Assembly (NCBI GenBank): GCA_033856515.1
Contig: JAWVEY010000070.1
Coordinates: 27,901 to 91,900 of the forward strand
Length of the DNA stretch: 64,000 nt
Origin: JALZKA01 sp033856515
GTDB lineage: Bacteria > Actinomycetota > Thermoleophilia > Solirubrobacterales > 70-9
Direction: 5' to 3'
The position numbers and the translations under genes were made by a program. Under the pieces are notes generated by a model. That model saw nothing but the letters and a program-made list of their open reading frames with translations, had not been told where the DNA came from and searched no databases. Below are positions 52,123 to 60,261 of this stretch, in pieces; position 1 is the stretch's first letter; each line of letters begins with the position of its first letter.

Positions 52123-54917
52123 TACGAGACGGGCGCCTCCGACCGCGGGCGGCGGCGCACGCGCCCGACCGCTGCGCGGGCCGATGCGAAGTCGCCCTCG
52201 GCCCAGACGAGGACCGCGGGCAACACGAGGAGCACGCCGGCAAGAGCGATCACGAGGTCGATCACGCCGACGACGCCGAACTCGGTGAGCATCCTGATCG
52301 CGTCGCCGCCGAAGATCGCCGTAACTGGCGCTGCCAGAGCGAGGACCGCGAAGCCGGCGATGGCGGTGAGACCCGAGGCGATCACCGCGGCACCCGTGCG
52401 CGAGTAGGTGAGGCGGAGCGCCTCGCCGACCGACTCGCCGCGCTCGCGCTCCTCGTAGTAGCGCGACGAGAGAAGAACGCTGAACTCGGTCGCGATCGCG
52501 ATCACCAGCGCGCCGAGCGTGGCGGACATCGGGTTGAGATCGAGTTGAGCGCCCTCGAGCACGAGCGCCGACCAGCCCGGTGCCAGGACGACCGGGATGA
52601 GCGGCACGAGCGCGCGGCGAGAGGCCTTGCCGGCTGCCGCGCCGTACCCGTTCTCCCCGGCCTTGCGGAGACGTCGCGCCGCCGGGATGAACCCGACCAG
52701 GAAGAGCACCAGGGCAACGGCGGCGAGCCCCGCAAACGTCAGGAGATAGCGGTTCGACCCCAGCGACGCGTTCGCGTCCGCCGCGAGCACGGCGAGACCC
52801 AGCACCTCGACGGTTGAGCCTTCGGGCGGCTCAATCGCCACCTCGACGCCCTCCGGCGGTGGAGTCGCGCCGGGCGTATCAACGAGCTCGCGCATCTCGT
52901 CGACGAGCTCCTTCTGCTCGTCGAAGGGCATGACCTTGATCCCGAACGAGAGGAGCGCCGTGTTGCCGGCCTCGCCCGTGACCGGGTCGGTCTCGATCAC
53001 GGCCTGGGCGAAGTAGGCGGGTAGGAGCGACAGCACGCCCTCGATCCGCTCGCGGTCCGGTACCTCGTCGCCGAACAGGTCGGGCAGCGAGATCGCGGGA
53101 CACACCCGCGTCCCCTCGGCGCGGCAATCTTCGTCGTAGCCACCCGCATCGAGGACACGCTGGCGGTAGTCCTTCATCCAGGCGATGACCGCGGGGTCGG
53201 TCAGATCGTCGGCTGTGATCGCCACGTCCACCTCGCCCGACACACCCGTCTCCTCCTCGAGCGCGCCCACGTCTTGAAGCTCGGGCAGGCTGGCAGGAAG
53301 AAGCTCGTGGAAGTCGGAGACGATCTCCGTCTTGGTCCCGGCGATCCAGCCCGCGAGCGCGAGCACCGCCGAGGCCGCGACGACCTTCCCGGGAATGGAG
53401 ATCGATGCCGCTAAGGAGCGCGGGCCGAGCTTCGAGAGGGTCGTGCGGAAGCCCGGCACCCAGCCCGGTACGGGGACCTTGGCGCCCGCCCCGCGAACGC
53501 GCGAGACGATGGGCGCCAGTCGGGACTCCGACCTCTCGCCGTCTGTGGTGCCGGTCATCGAGAGGACAGCAAGGCCAGCCGTGAGGGCGAGGAAGAAAGC
53601 GATCGCAAGGCCGCCGACCAGAAGTACTCCGAAAGACTGCACCATTGGGATCGGCGACAGGATCAAGACCAGGAACCCCGCCGCGGTCGCAAGAGCCGCG
53701 GTGGCGACGACAGGGCCGCCGTTGGCTGCCGCCTCAGCGGCCGCACGAGCCGGGGACGATCCGCTGCTCCGTGCCTCGATGAACCGCGCCTGGAGCTGGA
53801 TCGCGTAGTCGACGGCGAGCCCGATCAGGATGGGCAGGCCGGCGATCACCGCCATTGTGAGCGTGCCTCCGAACAGCGCCAAGGCGCCGAAAGCGATCGC
53901 GCTGGCGGCGAGCCCGATCCCCAGGGGCAAGAGACGAAGGGGCGGGGTGAAGACGAGGGCAAGCATGAGCGCCATCACTACGAGCGCCGCGATGAGGAGG
54001 ATCGTGATCTGGCTCTGAAGCTCGTCGGTGAGGCCGTCGGCCAAGACGGGCGCGCCGGAGACGAGATACGACGCGCCCCTGATCTGGAAGACGTCTTCCG
54101 AGACCGCTTCCCGGATCTGATCGATCGCCTCGCTTCGCTCCTCCTGGGTCAAATCGGGGCGCAGCCGGACCGAGATTGCCGCGGCTTCGGCAGAGGGGAA
54201 GAAGGCCGAGAATTTCGACTTCGGGACCGGGTCGGTGAACCGCGGGTCGAATACGACGGCGCGCACGAACTGGGGGTCGCGGATCGACGGCAGCTCGAGG
54301 CCGAGGCCGTACTTCGTCCCGAGGGCGACCGCCTGCTGGAGGAACTGCTGCTGGACCGCCTCAGCCGCCGCTTGGGCTGCCGCCTGCGCCTCCCCCTTGC
54401 CCAGTCCCTCCTTTATTGCGGCGTCGTAAGCCTGCTTGGCCGCGACCTTGCCCTGCTCCTGCGCCGCAACCTGTTGCTGCTGGAACTGATCGGACGCCTG
54501 GGTAGCGAACTGGTTGAGGAAGGTCGCAGGCCCGTAGACCACGCGCGCCGGCTTCGTCTCTGCCAGGTCGTTGCACACCGCCGGGGTCTCGATGCCCTCG
54601 GCCACTTCGCCCTCAGGCGCGGTGCCGGCCAGGCACGCCTCGAGGAAGAGGATGCGCTGGAGGTCCTCGGTCAGGACGAGCTGCTCCAGGTCGCCTTTGA
54701 TGAGAACGACGATCGGGTCGTCGCCGAACTTCTCCTTGAGCTCCTCGGTTGCCTTGAACGTCGCCGAGTTCTCGTCGACGAGTGTGTCCGCCTCGCCGTT
54801 CGGCTTCAGCGTGAAAGCGCCGACCACGCCCAGGATCGCGAGCAGCACAGCGAGCGCGATCACGGGCCCAGGGCGCTCGACGCACCACGCGCCGATGCGT
54901 GCAAAAACGCTCCTCAT
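52122..54917 (-). CDS. MMPL/RND-family lipid transporter
   Basis: A 931-aa transporter with two repeats. The first membrane span (PVIALAVLLAILGVVGAFTL, ~19-38) is followed by a large extracytoplasmic domain, then a group of spans beginning ITILLIAALVVMALMLALVF (~304-323) and including PILIGLAVDYAIQLQARFIE, the proton-relay-type helix with Asp. A second extracytoplasmic domain and a final span group (FGVVGVIDLVIALAGVLLVL) follow. MMPL members export glycolipids or hopanoid-type lipids by proton motive force; the cargo here is unknown. ATG 54917 is used. It heads an operon of five tightly packed genes. Confidence 0.85.
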   Translation of the reverse strand: MRSVFARIGAWCVERPGPVIALAVLLAILGVVGAFTLKPNGEADTLVDENSATFKATEELKEKFGDDPIVVLIKGDLEQLVLTEDLQRILFLEACLAGTAPEGEVAEGIETPAVCNDLAETKPARVVYGPATFLNQFATQASDQFQQQQVAAQEQGKVAAKQAYDAAIKEGLGKGEAQAAAQAAAEAVQQQFLQQAVALGTKYGLGLELPSIRDPQFVRAVVFDPRFTDPVPKSKFSAFFPSAEAAAISVRLRPDLTQEERSEAIDQIREAVSEDVFQIRGASYLVSGAPVLADGLTDELQSQITILLIAALVVMALMLALVFTPPLRLLPLGIGLAASAIAFGALALFGGTLTMAVIAGLPILIGLAVDYAIQLQARFIEARSSGSSPARAAAEAAANGGPVVATAALATAAGFLVLILSPIPMVQSFGVLLVGGLAIAFFLALTAGLAVLSMTGTTDGERSESRLAPIVSRVRGAGAKVPVPGWVPGFRTTLSKLGPRSLAASISIPGKVVAASAVLALAGWIAGTKTEIVSDFHELLPASLPELQDVGALEEETGVSGEVDVAITADDLTDPAVIAWMKDYRQRVLDAGGYDEDCRAEGTRVCPAISLPDLFGDEVPDRERIEGVLSLLPAYFAQAVIETDPVTGEAGNTALLSFGIKVMPFDEQKELVDEMRELVDTPGATPPPEGVEVAIEPPEGSTVEVLGLAVLAADANASLGSNRYLLTFAGLAAVALVLFLVGFIPAARRLRKAGENGYGAAAGKASRRALVPLIPVVLAPGWSALVLEGAQLDLNPMSATLGALVIAIATEFSVLLSSRYYEERERGESVGEALRLTYSRTGAAVIASGLTAIAGFAVLALAAPVTAIFGGDAIRMLTEFGVVGVIDLVIALAGVLLVLPAVLVWAEGDFASARAAVGRVRRRPRSEAPVS

Positions 54918-55000
54918 ACGCAATTCAGCCTACGCGGGGCAAACAGCAGACGAGCCGGTCGAGATCGGCCCTTAACCCGCGCCCAATCTAAGCTGAGGCC

Positions 55001-55441
55001 ATGGCGATTCTGCGCATGGACAACGTCCTCATCAACGTCGAGGACATGGAGGCGGCCAAGGCGTTCTTCATCGAACTCGGGATGGACCTCGTCGGCGAGA
55101 CACAGGTCGAGGGGGAATGGGCGGGCAAGGTCATCGGGCTCGAGAACGTCCGTGCCGACATCGCCATGATGCAGACCCCGGACGGCCACGGCCGCGTCGA
55201 GCTCTCGAAGTTCCACTCGCCGCCTGCCATCCGGCCCGAGCCGGAGAACGCGCCGTCCAACACGCTCGGCATGCGTCGCATCATGTTCACGGTCGACGAC
55301 GTGAACGAGGTCGTCGGGCGCCTTCGCAAGCACGGCGCCGAGCTCCTCGACGAGATCGCGCAGTACGAGAACCTCTACCGGCTCTGTTTCGTTCGCGGCC
55401 CCGAGGGCATCATCGTCGGGATCGCCGAAGAGCTCGGCTGA
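55001..55441 (+). CDS. VOC/glyoxalase-fold protein
   Basis: A 146-aa single VOC module. Strand 1 is ILRMDNVLINVEDMEAAKAF (residues 3-22), with FFIELGMDLVGETQVEGEWA following. VRADIAMMQTPDGHGRVELS (~51-70) supplies a likely metal-ligand Glu, and the second half has MRRIMFTVDDVNEVVGRLRK and a FVRGPEGIIVGIAEE end. Single-module proteins dimerise; the substrate (glyoxalase, methylmalonyl-CoA epimerase or antibiotic-resistance type) is not defined. It is divergent from the MMPL gene and convergent with the MlaF-like gene. Confidence 0.82.
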   Translation: MAILRMDNVLINVEDMEAAKAFFIELGMDLVGETQVEGEWAGKVIGLENVRADIAMMQTPDGHGRVELSKFHSPPAIRPEPENAPSNTLGMRRIMFTVDDVNEVVGRLRKHGAELLDEIAQYENLYRLCFVRGPEGIIVGIAEELG

Positions 55442-55453
55442 GCGCGGACGCGC

Positions 55454-56494
55454 CTAATCCATCGCCAGCGGGCCGATTGTCTCCGCGTTGAGGAATTGGC
55501 TCACGAACTCGTTCTCCGAGTCGAAGAGCTCTGACGAGGGGCCGGACTCGACGATCTTGCCCTTCCAGAGCACCGCGATGAAGTCGGCGATTCGACGTGC
55601 AGTGCCGAGGTCGTGGCTGATCACCATGTAGCAACCGCCGTTCTCCTCGTGGATCTCGCGGATGAGCTCGCAGAGGAGCGCGGTGCGAACGGGATCGAGG
55701 CCCGAGTCCGGCTCGTCGAACATGACGATCGCGGGGTCGAGCACCAGCGCCCTGGCGAAGCCGGCGCGCTTGCGCATACCTCCGGAGAGCTCGTTCGGCA
55801 TCTTCTCGGTCGCGCCACCGAGGCCGACCTCTTCGAGGCGGCGGCCGACGATGTCGCCGATCTCGTCCTCGCCCTTATCCGTGTGCTGGCGAAGCGGGAA
55901 GGCGACGTTGTCCCAGATGTTCATCGAGCCGAAGAGCGCGCCGTCCTGGAAGAGGAGGCCGAACTTCTTGCGCATCTCGAAGAGCTCGTCGTCCGACATG
56001 CCGGGAACCGACTCGCCATGGACGAGCAAGTCGCCGGAGTCGGGGTAGAGCAGGCCGACGATGTGCTTGATCAGCACCGACTTGCCGGTACCCGACGGCC
56101 CGAGCACCATCGAGATCTGGTTATCGGGAAGACCCAGGGAGAGGCCGTTCAGGATCCGCATGCGGCCGAACTGCTTGACGACGTCGATTACCTCGATCGC
56201 GTCCTCGCCGCCGTGGTCGCGCTTCTCGCCCGTGTGCCACTTGTAGGGGTTGTCCTCATCAGAGGCGACGCCCGGAAGGATGTAGTCCTTGTGGAGAGAG
56301 CCAAGCTCAGGGGCAGGCTCCTCATACGGCTCGGAGTCGCGCTCCTGTTCCTCGGCGAACCTTTCGAACTCGGCCTGCCGCTGCTCGCGATCCTCGCGAT
56401 CCGACTTCGCGCTCGTGGCGCCACCAGTGTCGGCGGAGTCCGTCGCCTCCTCGTCTTCCGCTTCCTGATCGTGGATGCCTGAGTCCTCAGCCAA
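55454..56494 (-). CDS. MlaF/Mkl-type ABC ATPase
   Basis: A 346-aa ATPase of the Mla/Mce lipid-transport family. A 95-residue acidic N-terminal extension (DQEAEDEEATDSADTGG and an EERDSEP-type repeat) is unusual; Mkl is ordinarily shorter here. The ATPase has Walker A GPSGTGKS, a VLIKHIVGLLYPDSG helix, a Q-loop in LLFQDGALFGSMNIWDN (typical of MlaF), signature ELSGGMRKR, Walker B IVMFDEPDSGLDPV, and switch His in VISHDLGTARRIAD. It pairs with the two MlaE/YrbE permeases upstream; no MCE protein follows. Confidence 0.88.
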   Translation of the reverse strand: MAEDSGIHDQEAEDEEATDSADTGGATSAKSDREDREQRQAEFERFAEEQERDSEPYEEPAPELGSLHKDYILPGVASDEDNPYKWHTGEKRDHGGEDAIEVIDVVKQFGRMRILNGLSLGLPDNQISMVLGPSGTGKSVLIKHIVGLLYPDSGDLLVHGESVPGMSDDELFEMRKKFGLLFQDGALFGSMNIWDNVAFPLRQHTDKGEDEIGDIVGRRLEEVGLGGATEKMPNELSGGMRKRAGFARALVLDPAIVMFDEPDSGLDPVRTALLCELIREIHEENGGCYMVISHDLGTARRIADFIAVLWKGKIVESGPSSELFDSENEFVSQFLNAETIGPLAMD

Positions 56495-56504
56495 AACCTT
56501 CTCC

Positions 56505-57299
56505 TTATCCGCCTATTGGCGCGCGTGGATTTGCCCCCCAGAAGACCAGGGTGCCCATCATCCCGATGATGTGGACCAAGACAATGTTCAGCACCATCGA
56601 CTTCGCAGTCGCGGTTCCCACCCCTACCGGACCGCCCGAGGCCGTGTAGCCGTAGTAGCAGCCGACGAGAACGATCGCCGTAGCCATGAACATGCCCTTG
56701 ATGACGCTAAATATGAGGTCGGGCGGGTTCTGGAACATCCAGAAGATCAAGAAGTAGCCACCGGCCGAGACCTCGCCGACCTGCTGGACCACCGCCAGGT
56801 ACGAGGCGAAGAAGCCAACGCCGATTCCGGCGAGATAGATGAACGGGAGCGTGAGCCAGGCGGCCAGCAGGCGGGTGGCGCAAAGGAAGATCATCGGGTT
56901 GACGCCCATGACCTCGAGCGCGTCGACCTCGTCGGAGATGCGCATCGCGCCGATCTCGGCGACGATTCCGGTTCCTACCTTGGCGGCCATCATGTAGCCG
57001 AAGGCGTAGGGGATGACCTCGCGGAGATCGCACCACGCGGCGAACACCCCCGCGTTGGAAGGCGCGCCGACCGAGCGCGAGAAGTACGCGCCCTCGATGC
57101 CGCACTGCAAGCCAAGGATGAAGGTGAGGCCCCAGATGACGAGCGCCGAGCCGAGGATGAGGATGCCGGCCTGGCGGAGCGCCTCCCCGAAGAAGCGGAA
57201 GACACGGCCCGAATAGACGAGGCCCATGACCCGCGCGCAGAAACGGGCGATCGTCCCGAGGTTCGCCATCCACTCCTTGGGTAATGCGAGCCAGCCCAT
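56505..57299 (-). CDS. MlaE/YrbE-type permease (second)
   Basis: A 264-aa permease of the MlaE family with five hydrophobic spans. The conserved central block YAFGYMMAAKVGTGIVAEIG (~96-115) and the ISDEVDALEVMGVNPMIFLC segment right after it are the MlaE/YrbE hallmark (E-x-D-A-x-x-x-M-G). ATG 57299 is preferred; a GTG at 57308 sits only two bases from the AAGGGAGA ribosome-binding site. The MlaF gene follows after ten bases. Confidence 0.88.
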   Translation of the reverse strand: MGWLALPKEWMANLGTIARFCARVMGLVYSGRVFRFFGEALRQAGILILGSALVIWGLTFILGLQCGIEGAYFSRSVGAPSNAGVFAAWCDLREVIPYAFGYMMAAKVGTGIVAEIGAMRISDEVDALEVMGVNPMIFLCATRLLAAWLTLPFIYLAGIGVGFFASYLAVVQQVGEVSAGGYFLIFWMFQNPPDLIFSVIKGMFMATAIVLVGCYYGYTASGGPVGVGTATAKSMVLNIVLVHIIGMMGTLVFWGANPRAPIGG

Positions 57300-57333
57300 C
57301 AGGCGCACGTCTCCCTTGTCAGCGCGAGCATCG

Positions 57334-58140
57334 TCACTTGATCACCGAGATCTCGGGATGGGTGGCGAGCAGGGTCTGGGTGAAGACGTAGTTGAACGCG
57401 AACACTCCCAGGAAGGCGATGACGACGCCGACGTTCACGGCGCGGCCCACTCCCTCTGCGCCTCCGGACGCATTCATCCCGTAGTAGCAGCAGACGATGG
57501 CGATGATCGCGCCGAACATCGTGCATTTGAGAACGGATCCCCATAGGTCCGTCACGGACGCGTTCGTGAACAAGGTGGCGAAGAAGCCTCCGAGCGGCTG
57601 GCCGTAGGCGATCTCGGCGAAGAGGCCGCCCGAGATGCCGAAGAGGAGGGCGTAGATGTCCATCAGCCCGGTGATGAGCATCAGGGCCAGGAAGCGCGGA
57701 ACAACGAGGTTCTTGATGGGATCGACGCCGAGCACCTGGAGCGCGTCGAGCTCCTCGCGGATCTTGCGGGCTCCGAGGTCCGCGGTGATGGCCGTGCCGG
57801 CCACGCCGGCAACGACGACCGCTGTCACGAATGGCGCGAACTCACGAACCGACGCGAGGATGAAGAAGCCGCCGAGGCGGTCTAGGGCGCCGAACAGGGA
57901 GAGGAAGTTCGCGGCTTGAAGGCCAGGGGCGCCGAACCCGAACGCGATCGTCGAGATCATCATCGGGAACCAGCAGAGCTGGAGCGCGAAAAGGAACTGC
58001 GAGATGAACTCTCCCCCGTAGGGGTAGGGCGGGCGTGCAGCAGCGACGATCGTCTTGCCGGTCAGAATCATCATGTTTCCGACCTGCTCGAAGAGCGATT
58101 TCGCTGGTAGGAATGCCCTGTCGGCTGCTGATCTGACCAT
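57334..58140 (-). CDS. MlaE/YrbE-type permease (first)
   Basis: A 268-aa permease paralogous to the next one. The hallmark region is FVTAVVVAGVAGTAITADLG (~103-122), followed by ARKIREELDALQVLGVDPIK (~123-142). In Mce systems two YrbE proteins form a heterodimer with one ATPase and receive lipid from an outer hexamer of MCE proteins. Here the permease pair and ATPase occur without any MCE gene between 49.7 and 58.1 kb. It starts the three-gene operon; the region between it and the lipoprotein gene (58141-58276) holds the divergent promoters. Confidence 0.88.
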   Translation of the reverse strand: MVRSAADRAFLPAKSLFEQVGNMMILTGKTIVAAARPPYPYGGEFISQFLFALQLCWFPMMISTIAFGFGAPGLQAANFLSLFGALDRLGGFFILASVREFAPFVTAVVVAGVAGTAITADLGARKIREELDALQVLGVDPIKNLVVPRFLALMLITGLMDIYALLFGISGGLFAEIAYGQPLGGFFATLFTNASVTDLWGSVLKCTMFGAIIAIVCCYYGMNASGGAEGVGRAVNVGVVIAFLGVFAFNYVFTQTLLATHPEISVIK

Positions 58141-58276
58141 CTCTCACCGTGGGGTCCAGGACATTGCCCGACCCCAACAAGCACAAGACTAATCCATGGC
58201 GACGCAGTAGGGCAACCGACAACTGTGCATTCCACCGGCTTAACGTGCCCTTCATGGATGGTATGTTCCCCGCGCC

Positions 58277-58957
58277 TTGCGGGTGGAGACCACAAGCCCC
58301 CGCAAATCGCGGGTCCAAGGCCACCGGGCTTTTTGTCTCGGATTGGCCGCCCTGCTCATCGCTGGTTGCGGGGGATCGGATCCGCGCCAGGACGAGAACG
58401 AGGAAGGGGCCGACTATCCGGTCGAGGTGACCGTGGCCGAGTTCGCCCCGAAACAGCGCCTGGCCGAGACGACCGACCTCGAACTCGCCTTCCGCAACTC
58501 GGGCGACGAGACGATCCCTGACCTCGCGGTCACCATCTACACGGGAGACGTGAAGGCCGACGGGGCGTTCAACGTCCGTTCCACGCAGGAGGGACTGGCC
58601 GACCCGAACCGCCCGGTCTGGATCCTCGAGAACGACTACCCGAAGATCCTCGAGGACGGGGCCTCGACCAAGGATCTCGACTCCGCGCCAACCGCCGGTG
58701 CCGAGACAGCCTCGACCAACACGTACGCCTTTGGCGAGCTTCCACCCGACGAGGAGATCCACGTCGTCTTCAGGGTGACGCCGGTCGTCGCCGGCACCTA
58801 CACCGTCCATTACGAGGTCGCGGCCGGTCTGGATGGAAAGGCCGTCGCGGTCACGGACACGGGAGAACCGGTCGAAGGCGAGTTCGTCGCCACGATCACC
58901 GACAAGCCGTCGGCCACCAAGGTGGACGAAGACGGCAACGTCGTCCCCGCGGACTGA
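58277..58957 (+). CDS. Lipoprotein of unknown function
   Basis: A 226-aa protein from TTG 58277 (GTG 58283 also possible). The signal region has the lipobox IAGC with Cys31 and a GGSDPRQDENEE linker. The mature domain is beta-rich (YPVEVTVAEFAPKQRLAET, LELAFRNSGDETIPDLAVTI, PDEEIHVVFRVTPVVAGTYT), with an Ig-like or CARDB-like look, and ends in an acidic tail. The role is unknown. It sits 38 bases upstream of the single-domain sugar dehydrogenase on the same strand and may be its surface partner. Confidence 0.68.
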   Translation: MRVETTSPRKSRVQGHRAFCLGLAALLIAGCGGSDPRQDENEEGADYPVEVTVAEFAPKQRLAETTDLELAFRNSGDETIPDLAVTIYTGDVKADGAFNVRSTQEGLADPNRPVWILENDYPKILEDGASTKDLDSAPTAGAETASTNTYAFGELPPDEEIHVVFRVTPVVAGTYTVHYEVAAGLDGKAVAVTDTGEPVEGEFVATITDKPSATKVDEDGNVVPAD

Positions 58958-58995
58958 CAAGAGCCGGCTTTCGATCCCCTACCGTTCGCGGGGCC

Positions 58996-60207
58996 ATGCG
59001 CAACCGCCTTGCGATCCTGCTCGCACTCGCATCCCTCCTCGTCGCCGCTTGCGGCGAAAAGGAAGAGCCCGTCGTAACCGGACCCCCGGTCGTGACCGAC
59101 CCGGGAGGCGGTGAGCCCGGTGGCGGAGAGCCGCAAGGCGGTGGTGGAGTCGAACTTGAGGAGATCGGCGAGTTCGAGGATCCGGTCTTCGTCACGCAGC
59201 CCGTTGGCGACTCGTCCCTGTATGTGGTCGAGCAGACGGGCCGCATCATCCAGGTGAAGCCCGACGGCAAGGAGTCGACGCTGCTCGACATCTCCGATGA
59301 GATCACCGCGGGCGGCGAGCAGGGCCTGCTCTCGGTCGCGTTCTCGCCGGACTACCGGCGCTCGGGCCTCTTCTACGTCGACTACACGAACACGAACGGC
59401 GACACGCGGGTCGTCGAGTACCGGACCGCCAACAACGGCAAGGTCGACGAGCGCTCGGCTCGGACCGTCCTCGAGCAACCCCAGCCTTACTCGAATCACA
59501 ACGGCGGCCTCCTCATCTTCGACGACGACGGCAACCTCCTGGTCGGCCTGGGTGACGGCGGCGCCGCGGGCGATCCCGAGCGGAATGGCCAGGACCTCAC
59601 GGTCCTCCTCGGCAAGATCCTGCGGATCGATCCCGCCTCCCCCTCGGGCGGGCTCGAGTTCTCGAACCCCAACGAGAACCCTTATGTGGGGACCACCAAC
59701 AAGCGGCCCGAGATCCTCGCCTACGGCCTCCGCAACCCCTGGCGCTTCTCCTTCGACTCAAAGACCGGCGCGCTCTGGATCGGCGACGTCGGCCAAAACT
59801 CGCTGGAGGAGATCGACTACCTCGAAAAGCCCGGGCAGGAGGCCAACTTCGGCTGGTCCGCCTACGAAGGAACCGAGCGCTTCAACTCCGACGAGCAGGC
59901 CGAGAACGCGGTTGACCCCGTCCTGACCTACGGCCGCGACGCCGGCTGCTCGGTCACCGGCGGCTACGTCGTCCGCGACAAAGCGCTCGAGTCGCTTTAC
60001 GGCCGCTACCTCTATGCGGACTTCTGCCAGGGCCAGCTCCGCAGCTTCACCGCCGAGGACGCGGCCAGCGGCGGCCAGGCCACCGACGACCGGGCGCTAG
60101 GGCTTCAGGTCCCCTCGATCTCGTCGTTCGGCGAGGACCAGCGAGGCCGCATCTATGCCGTGTCGCTGGACGGAATGGTCTTCCGCCTCGTGCCGGAGAA
60201 GGAATAA
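58996..60207 (+). CDS. PQQ-dependent sugar dehydrogenase (GSDH-type), lipoprotein
   Basis: A 403-aa extracytoplasmic protein. The lipobox VAAC with Cys19 is followed by a Gly-rich linker and a six-bladed propeller of the soluble glucose/sorbosone dehydrogenase family: VFVTQPVGDSSLYVVEQTGR (~64-83), GGEQGLLSVAFSPDYRRSGL (~107-126), YSNHNGGLLIFDDDGNLLVG (catalytic-His region, ~165-184), ILAYGLRNPWRFSFDSKTG and GDVGQNSLEEIDYL (calcium/PQQ region). It would oxidise aldoses or sorbosone using PQQ outside the membrane. No PQQ biosynthesis gene is in the window. Confidence 0.85.
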   Translation: MRNRLAILLALASLLVAACGEKEEPVVTGPPVVTDPGGGEPGGGEPQGGGGVELEEIGEFEDPVFVTQPVGDSSLYVVEQTGRIIQVKPDGKESTLLDISDEITAGGEQGLLSVAFSPDYRRSGLFYVDYTNTNGDTRVVEYRTANNGKVDERSARTVLEQPQPYSNHNGGLLIFDDDGNLLVGLGDGGAAGDPERNGQDLTVLLGKILRIDPASPSGGLEFSNPNENPYVGTTNKRPEILAYGLRNPWRFSFDSKTGALWIGDVGQNSLEEIDYLEKPGQEANFGWSAYEGTERFNSDEQAENAVDPVLTYGRDAGCSVTGGYVVRDKALESLYGRYLYADFCQGQLRSFTAEDAASGGQATDDRALGLQVPSISSFGEDQRGRIYAVSLDGMVFRLVPEKE

Positions 60208-60261
60208 AGATCAGGCGCAACTAAGAGCCGTCGCGGGGGTTGGCGCTACGGTGAAGAGCAC

